From Dolomedes plantarius (taxonomy: Eukaryota > Arthropoda > Arachnida > Araneae > Dolomedidae), in the NCBI GenBank assembly GCA_907164885.2, contig OU015493.1, positions 56,571,302 through 56,635,301 of the forward strand: DNA of 64,000 bases, read 5' to 3'. The notes beneath the pieces are model-generated. The model did no database searches. It was given only the letters and a program-made list of their open reading frames with translations, and had not been told where the DNA came from. Below, in pieces: positions 58,621 through 64,000 of this stretch. Made by a program: the position numbers and the translations under genes. Each line of letters opens with the position of its first letter. The first letter of the stretch is position 1.

Positions 58621-59164
58621 CAAAACTACTAACTACACAACAACCAACAACTCGGCTCGAACAAGAAAGGAGAAAAATGGATTATTTCAAGTAACGAAAG
58701 TTATCGTCTGCCTGAGAGACTGACTATCAGCAACAGATATTCCTCCGGCCTTAAAAAGGTGCGAATTCGAGTCGATAACAGTTCTATAAACATACAGAAA
58801 TTAGACATTTAAAAAGGAGATTAATACGAAAGTGATAAAACCTCGAGAAGGAGAAAACCGTGAACTGAATGAATGCCTGGAGGGTTTTTCTCTCAGTCAA
58901 CGAGAAATAGATTCGATGGCAGGCAAACGTAACGTTCAACAATGATAACAAATATCATATAGTGATACTTTTCTATTTATGTCGAAGACTAACAAGGTAT
59001 TACAAAAATTCTAATTCTCGAGATAAAACGTTTTAATCATAAATAATAACCATTTATAAAGCGCGTGTAATAAGACGTTGCTTACGTATATATGTATTAA
59101 AATGAAATTAATATGATGGACCCAAATCAAAGTGTAAGTCAAAATACTAAGCCGTCCCAATAAG

Positions 59165-59650
59165 CAGTGCTCCCCAACCTTTCTATCGTCGCGGACCGGT
59201 CAACGGTTGATAATTTTACCACGGCCCGCTGAGGGAGAACGTTGATTGCTTATATTTCTGAATGTTTTGATTTAATAATTGGTGTTATTATAATTTTGAT
59301 GTATAAATGACGTTACGTTTATTTATTGTTCAATAAAAAACTCGTTTTATTTATTTATTTGTTTCGTTTTTTCTTTCTTTCAGGAAAGCGCATTTATTTT
59401 CAATTTTATGACTGCAATTTTAATTCATAATTCTGAAATGTTCAATAAACAATAAACTAATTTAAAATAGTTACAAGATTTCTTCTGTTACAAAGGTATA
59501 AATTAGCACAAACCCGAAAAAGTAGCACAAACCCGAGATAAATACACCACAGTAAATAAAATAGAAATAATTTAATGTCCCTTGGGCGGCCCGGTACCAT
59601 TTGATCCACGGACCGGTACCAGTCCGCGACCAGGAGGTTGGGGACCACTG
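59165..59650. mobile_element. Non-autonomous hAT element (Charlie-like ends)
   Basis: The ends CAGTGCTCCCCAACCTT and the complement of CAGTGGTCCCCAACCTC have the form of Charlie-type hAT elements. A perfect 8-bp duplication, CCAATAAG, flanks them at 59157-59164 and 59651-59658. Confidence 0.88.
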
Positions 59651-59657
59651 CCAATAA

Positions 59658-59837
59658 GGGCCTGTTCACATAGGAGTCCGGTAGCGGAAGCGTTTGAGTA
59701 TTGAAATATATTTAGCCAATGACAAACCTCCAAACGGTTAGCAACGAAATTTTTAACGCCTATGATTGGTATATTTCTGTCTCAGCGCCATCTTTCCTTT
59801 TACACTTCCGCTACCGGACTCCTATGTGAACAGGCCC
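59658..59837. mobile_element. PIF/Harbinger-like MITE
   Basis: This 180-bp element has perfectly complementary ends (GGGCCTGTTCACATAGGAGT) and TAA on both sides (59655-59657 and 59838-59840). Its left edge shares bases with the target duplication of the neighbouring hAT. Confidence 0.88.
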
Positions 59838-61089
59838 TAAGGGTGTTAAATCTATTTATTAGGTCTCGACATTAAATATTCCTAACCATTCTTAACTGCC
59901 CCAATTTTAAAACTGCTGATTTTTTTTTAATTATTGAATATTTCATTCAATTTGTAAGGGAACATTACGCGTAAAAAAAAATTCCTGATGTCTTTCATTT
60001 ACGTAATAATATGAAACTTTTCCGTGAAACTCTGTAATATGGACTACAAAATATTGAACGTTAAAGAAGCAATCTTAAGAGTAGGGAAGTTTGGAGTAAT
60101 GTCTTTAAAAAAATTTCATTTCATATATTTGAATAGGTATACCCATTCAAAGTATATAATATACTTTTAAGTTTACCATAATTGTTTACGACTAAACCAA
60201 AACACAAAGATTATTTTACTTTGGGGGAGGGGAAGGATTTAAAAAAAAAAAAAAAAGGGAAAAAAAGTTATGCTATTATTTATCTGTATATAATCAAATA
60301 TTCAAATGATACAAGATAAAAATTATTAAATATTCACAACAAATGACACGTGCCTGAGCGAGTTCTTAAAATAATTATAAAATACAAAGTTTAATCGCAA
60401 TTTATAGCGGGTTAAATACTTCATTAGTTTTGGATTTTTATTCGCAAGGGTAAAATTTGTGATAATCGAAAACGAAACTTGAGGAAGTTTTAACTAAAAC
60501 TTCCAAACAACGCGACATAATCACTTTTATAGTAAAAGTATGACAATTCGCAAATAATTTAAATCGAAATTAAATTGAAAGAATCTCCCCAACTTCGCTG
60601 TGATGCTACGTGAATCCAGAGAAGGTTTTAAGAGAAAATAGAATTTTTTACTAACTATTCCCCGAATATTATACTTTTTTTCATTATACCTTTTAAATTT
60701 CCAATTTGAAGATGCGTAAGAACTCGTTTAACTATATTTAATTACAACAAAAACAAATTGAAATAAATGGAGGAAATCAAGGAAGTTGGGGATGGCCAAT
60801 TAGTATGAAAATGGAAACACACCAGGGGAAAAAAAGGTTTGATTAGAAGAAAAAAAATTAAATTTCTGCCGACAGGAGGTCATTAGTCTGAGAGCAGAAA
60901 ACTCAAAATGAAAGAAATTTTTAATGTTTGGTGGGAATAGAAATATATGCGTAACTATTTTTTTTTAAGCCAAACTTCATGGAATTAATATAGTGATATT
61001 AAAACCAAGATTCTAACCACTACCCTCAATGCATCGTTGATGGAAACCAGAATATAGTTTCTCTTGTATTAGTGTTTCTTCAAAAGTCC

Positions 61090-61093
<4 letters not shown>

Positions 61094-61141
<48 letters not shown>

Positions 61142-61153
61142 ACACACACACAC
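61094..61153. repeat. Poly-A followed by (CA)n
   Basis: A run of about 47 A's followed by a short CA repeat. No retrotransposed gene is recognisable immediately upstream. Confidence 0.9.
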
Positions 61154-61564
61154 TCAACCGTTGATATTATATATATATAGCGTCTTGGATATACAGTCAC
61201 CATAAGTGGGTCAATGAAAGACAATTTAATAAGTTTTAACATTTAATAACCTTATCTGCTTCGCAATGGACGTGCACGTTGCGGAATATTTATATATAGT
61301 ATGGGATGTGAGGGCTGCATCGGAAGCCAAAAGAAGAAAAAAAGGCCTAAGCATCGAATCCTCCTCCCCACCCCCAATTTAAAAAAAAAAAAAAAGCTTA
61401 AAACTCTTACCTCGTGTACAACAGTAACATATAAACGGAAAAAATTATTTTTCGATAAGTTTTACTAATACTAGTTAGGCATTCTTTTAATGGAGAGACA
61501 AATGTAAAAAATTCAAAATCCTTCCCCCTTCCCTAAGATTGACTGTTCTGTAAGTGTGCGGACC

Positions 61565-61758
61565 AGGAGATAGCAGAATGGCTAGGGCGCTGGCATTCGG
61601 TTCAAATCCTGTGGGTTCGAGTCCCACTGTTGGCATGGATGTTTGTAGCCGTTCGGAATCGGCTTTAAACTGTAGGTCCCGGTCTATAATTAGCCCTCGC
61701 GTAGCAAAAAGTTGACGTTAGCGCTCTAAACCAAACCAAACCAAACCATATCAAACCA
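61565..61758 (+). repeat. tRNA-derived SINE with (CCAAA)n tail, copy 2
   Basis: The A-box region (AATGGCTAGGGCGC) and B box (GGGTTCGAGTCCC) precede a body shared with 42692-42870. The tail is a CCAAA pentamer repeat. Confidence 0.78.
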
Positions 61759-62247
61759 TAAGTGTGCGCCATGAATAAGAAAAATGCCTTGCCTTTGGAG
61801 GACGGGTAAATACTCGAGACATCGGTATTCTTCTCCAGGTAAATCTTGTAGTTTTCCCACCAGAGCATTAACAAAACAGTTGATGATGTACAGGCGCACG
61901 GAACAAATTTATCTCTTAAAGAATTACTGCGCACATCCTAGTCGGATACATGATTATTTTCAATCAAATGAAATCTATCAAAATATCTCATACAACTGTC
62001 TTTGAAGCCTTTAAAGTTTTTTCTTCTTCTTTTTCTTCCCCTGTGTGTACGTGTGTATGTATAAATATACAGAGAGAGAGAGAAAGAAAAAAATTCTTTC
62101 GCCTAGAATTTTCTTTTACGTTTCATAATACTGTCGATTCATTAACAATCGCGATGTTATAGAGTGCGGGATTCATGCAAAGTGGAAAATCCGCTCATAT
62201 CTCACACAGTCCACCATATTTAAATCACATAAAGTAAAAAATTACAC

Positions 62248-62465
62248 TGAACTGCTTTAGTAGTTTTGAAAATTAAGAATAAATTTACTGCATTAGTAGT
62301 TTTGAAACTGCATTAGTAGTTTTGAAAATTAAGAATAAATTTACCGAAATGAAGTCTAATGCAGTTTCCGAAATGAAGTCTTTACTGCATTAGTAGTTTT
62401 GAAACTGCATTAGTAGTTTTGAAAATTAAGAATAAATTTACCGAAATGAAGTCTAATGCACTGCA
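62248..62465. repeat. Complex minisatellite with direct and inverted units
   Basis: CTGCATTAGTAGTTTTGAAA occurs about five times and AATTAAGAATAAATTTAC three times. The segment CTAATGCAGTTTC is the inverse of GAAACTGCATTAG. Confidence 0.85.
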
Positions 62466-62929
62466 AGAGAAAAGGTAATACATAATGCATGTATATACTG
62501 CAATACAAGTAATTGTATTTAAATGGCAGTAATATTATTAAATTATATAAAACACTGTTACGTACATAACAGTACAAAACAATACACCACTTTATTGAAT
62601 AAAATGTAGATATTTAAGTATGCAGGTAAGCTGCAAAACTAAAATCACCATTAAACAACTGATAACAAACTACCGAATAATCAAATCTGCTGAAATCGAG
62701 CGTCGGCTGCATCTCAACTAAACTTTTCACACTTTGGTTCATTGATAAGAGCCGTAGGAGTACGTAAATATTTTGCACGGAAACAAAATCTAGCTTCCAC
62801 CTTGAAACTTAAAAAGTAAAACGAGAAGCTCTTTGCCCACCCAACCTTTTACTCATTCTAAGCACATGCATTGTTTCTGGTAAGCTTAAAAATAAATGAA
62901 TTAAACAGAAAGGGTAAGTAAAGGAGAAA

Positions 62930-63420
62930 AAAAAAGCGCCATTCCTGTATCATTCCTGTGCCTTTGCATATCAATAGCGAGACACAAGGCGAAGGATTGC
63001 ACGATTCCGCAAACTTAATTATACTGTGTTATGGGAGGTTGAGTTTCGTACCGCGGCACGATAAAATAAAGGAAATAGAAAAGCAGAGTGCGAGAGAAAA
63101 AAGAAAAAAAACACCAAAGAAATATCGCGTCAAAGGGGCAGGAAACTTGACGCCCTGCCGGCCTAATGAGCGCGGAACAAGTGGCTCAGGATTATGTACC
63201 TGGGACCAGTTTGGGGGGAAAACACGTACACAATAGTGGTCCTCTTTTGCTCTTTCTGAGAAGAAACACCCCCGGGGCAATCATGCACCTGGATGTTGCT
63301 TTATTTTTTTTTGGCTCATTTTCCTTTTTTTTTTTATCGCACCTTTTGCTTCTTACATGTTCCTCCTGTAGAAGAGAACCGAGCACGATTCCAAACGTCA
63401 TGTACCATCATTCAAAAGAA
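62930..63420. other. Moderately GC-rich stretch, no gene recognised
   Basis: Several overlapping ORFs on both strands cross this stretch without any recognisable protein or motif. Nothing can be supported as coding. Confidence 0.4.
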
Positions 63421-63878
63421 CTTTTGTTTTTTAGCGCATGCAACCCAGTCTATTTCTATTTAAAATGTTATAAGAGACTGTACGCGATTTACTACGTGCA
63501 AAACGTCACTTCCGACAGAGAAATATCAGACTAGATGGTCGAAGAATTGCGTGAGAGGCACTTTAAACGTTGGCTTTGAACTTTTAGATGCAAACGAGAT
63601 GTTCACTCCTGCAATTTTTTATTTATGTCAGTACATACAATTAAAAGAAAATAAAAAGCCGACAGGTTGTTGTTACTACAGGCATGTTTTAATATATTTA
63701 CACCCACTCGATGGTGGACAGTTACGTGCACTTGGATGCAGCACTTGGGTGCTTGGAGCCACACAAATGGAATTTTTTTTTCAACATAAAAAGCATATTT
63801 TCACTTTACATCTATATATATGCTTCAGTTTACATATTTCATTTTTATAAATATCTCACGCACATGAACACTTTTTTA

Positions 63879-64000
63879 GGACCTGCTCACATATAATCCG
63901 TTAGAGTCAGCGTTACTCGTATTGAAATATAATTAACCTATTACAAACTTCCAAACGATAAACTACGATATTGTTAAGGTATGTGATTAGTTTAAAATAT
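63879..64000. mobile_element. Second Harbinger-like MITE copy, cut by the window edge
   Basis: After TTA at 63876-63878 it begins GGACCTGCTCACATAT. It then follows the internal sequence of 59658-59837 (TATTGAAATATA, AACCT...TACAAACTTCCAAACG) with about 25-30% divergence by eye. The right end is beyond the window. Confidence 0.65.

Noticed and set aside
61094..61153. Poly-A as the tail of a retrogene
   Set aside because: No coding remnant lies immediately upstream and it runs into a CA repeat, so a simple-repeat origin is likelier.

Overview
This is an AT-rich (roughly 70% A+T), intron-containing eukaryotic sequence crowded with transposable elements. The two host genes match animal families, and the mobile-element mix (hAT elements with GTF2IRD2-like and ZMYM1-like transposases, pogo/Tigger, mariner, Helitron, tRNA-derived SINEs, and a repeat family common in arthropod assemblies) suggests an arthropod, perhaps a chelicerate. 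The organism assignment is inference. There are no bacterial genes, CRISPR arrays or operons. Layout: 1-9.9 kb is transposon-dense intergenic DNA. It holds a nested set of hAT elements with perfect 8-bp target duplications, a SINE, a Helitron and a LINE split by a hAT element. The first host gene, on the plus strand, spans 9918-28893. It has nine coding exons whose splice phases all agree (2184 nt, 727 codons plus stop). It encodes an RPUSD4-like mitochondrial RNA pseudouridine synthase with a very large unrecognised N-terminal extension. Its introns hold a Merlin-like element, a ZMYM1-type hAT element, small foldback elements, a SINE and a pogo/Tigger element that was itself interrupted by a hAT MITE. 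RPUSD4 ends tail-to-tail with the second host gene, with about 6 kb between the two stop codons. The second gene, on the minus strand, is Axin, the Wnt-pathway scaffold. Eleven coding exons run from 50751 down to 35221. They encode, in order, a tankyrase-binding motif, RGS domain, GSK3-binding region, beta-catenin-binding helix and C-terminal DIX domain. Its reading frame is broken by one surplus A in each of two homopolymers (50664-50670 and 49542-49547), and one exon junction has a phase problem. These are either homopolymer errors in the assembly or early decay of this copy. Its introns contain SINEs, a second Helitron with a 226-bp palindrome beside it, a mariner, MITEs and a fragment of an unclassified repetitive protein family. 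From 50.8 to 64 kb no further coding gene is recognisable. This stretch has microsatellites (a large AT block at 54.2-54.6 kb), two GC-richer islands that may be promoter or 5' untranslated sequence for Axin, SINEs, a hAT and a PIF/Harbinger-like MITE sharing target-site bases, a complex minisatellite, and a second Harbinger-like copy running off the right edge. The most interesting signals are the RPUSD4 extension, the Axin frame breaks, the unclassified family at 46.2-47.0 kb, the 14.0-15.0 kb element, and a recurring class of small near-perfect snapback inverted repeats.
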